This document shows, one piece after another, positions 5,166 to 5,272 of a stretch of 5,272 nucleotides of DNA. This DNA comes from Clostridiales bacterium (GTDB lineage: Bacteria; Bacillota; Clostridia; Lachnospirales; Anaerotignaceae): positions 1 through 5,272 of the forward strand of contig JAJQDF010000049.1 in assembly GCA_021202325.1 (NCBI GenBank). The letters are read 5' to 3'. Under the pieces are notes generated by a model that searched no databases, was not told the origin of the DNA, and was given only the letters and a program-made list of their open reading frames with translations. Position 1 is the stretch's first letter, and every line of letters starts with the position of its first letter. The position numbers and the translations under genes are program-made.

Positions 5166-5272
5166 TATAAAACACTATACTTCACTGTAATTGTCAAAAG
5201 ATACAATAATTTTGCAATATATTACATAAAATATTAGTAAATATTTAGAATTTTTAAATCTCAAAACCATTT
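5166..5272 (-). promoter_or_regulatory. AT-rich upstream region of xdhA with possible promoter elements
   Basis: No gene is seen here. On the minus strand there is a perfect TTGACA (5197-5192), and a perfect TATAAT (5169-5164) that overlaps the region edge and the ATG at 5165. They are 22 nt apart, too far for an ordinary sigma-A promoter. A start from this TATAAT (near 5157) would also cut into the xdhA ribosome binding site. An alternative pair, TTGAGA (5264-5259) and TTTACT (5241-5236) at 17 nt, is weaker. An inverted repeat, ATTGT-N8-ACAAT (5190-5207), covers TTGACA and could be an operator. The operon promoter probably lies here, but its exact position is uncertain. Confidence 0.4.

Overview
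All supported genes lie on the minus strand, so biological order runs from high to low coordinates. The window suggests a low- to mid-GC anaerobic Firmicute (Bacillota, Clostridia-like, probably gut-associated). The reasons are strong AGGAGG-type ribosome binding sites, very AT-rich intergenic DNA, a Gram-positive secreted modular surface-type protein, and a molybdenum hydroxylase operon. No taxonomic marker gene is present, so this is inference.

Region 1 (5147 down to 1484) is a compact three-gene operon, xdhA-xdhB-xdhC. It encodes the molybdopterin, FAD and [2Fe-2S] subunits of an E. coli XdhABC-type xanthine dehydrogenase. Spacing is tight: 14 nt between xdhA and xdhB, and a one-base TGATG overlap between xdhB and xdhC. 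A GC-rich hairpin begins 3 nt after the xdhC stop and ends the operon. Electrons would pass from the purine at the Mo centre (XdhA) through two [2Fe-2S] clusters (XdhC) to FAD (XdhB). All expected catalytic and cluster residues are present.

Region 2 (1483 to 1191) is a 293-bp AT-rich gap. It holds the xdh terminator, two tandem sigma-A-like promoter candidates pointing at the next gene, a 12-bp perfect palindrome over the upstream -35, and an 18-bp hairpin followed by U6. This second hairpin lies between the promoters and the next start codon, which is an attenuator-like layout.

Region 3 (1190 down to 12) is the most unusual part. It encodes a 392-aa secreted protein whose predicted mature N-terminus is a ubiquitin-like domain. 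By hand alignment it is identical to eukaryotic ubiquitin at about 34 of 71 positions, with one inserted residue, and it starts at the ubiquitin Met1-Gln2. The C-terminal Gly-Gly and most lysines are missing. An Ig-like beta module, a Glu-rich linker and a Gly/Thr-rich beta-helix-like region follow. The last 60 bp of the window edge are about 80% GC and the protein ends there without a wall anchor, so it may be truncated.

Region 4 (5166 to 5272) is the AT-rich region upstream of xdhA. It contains candidate promoter hexamers but no convincingly spaced pair.
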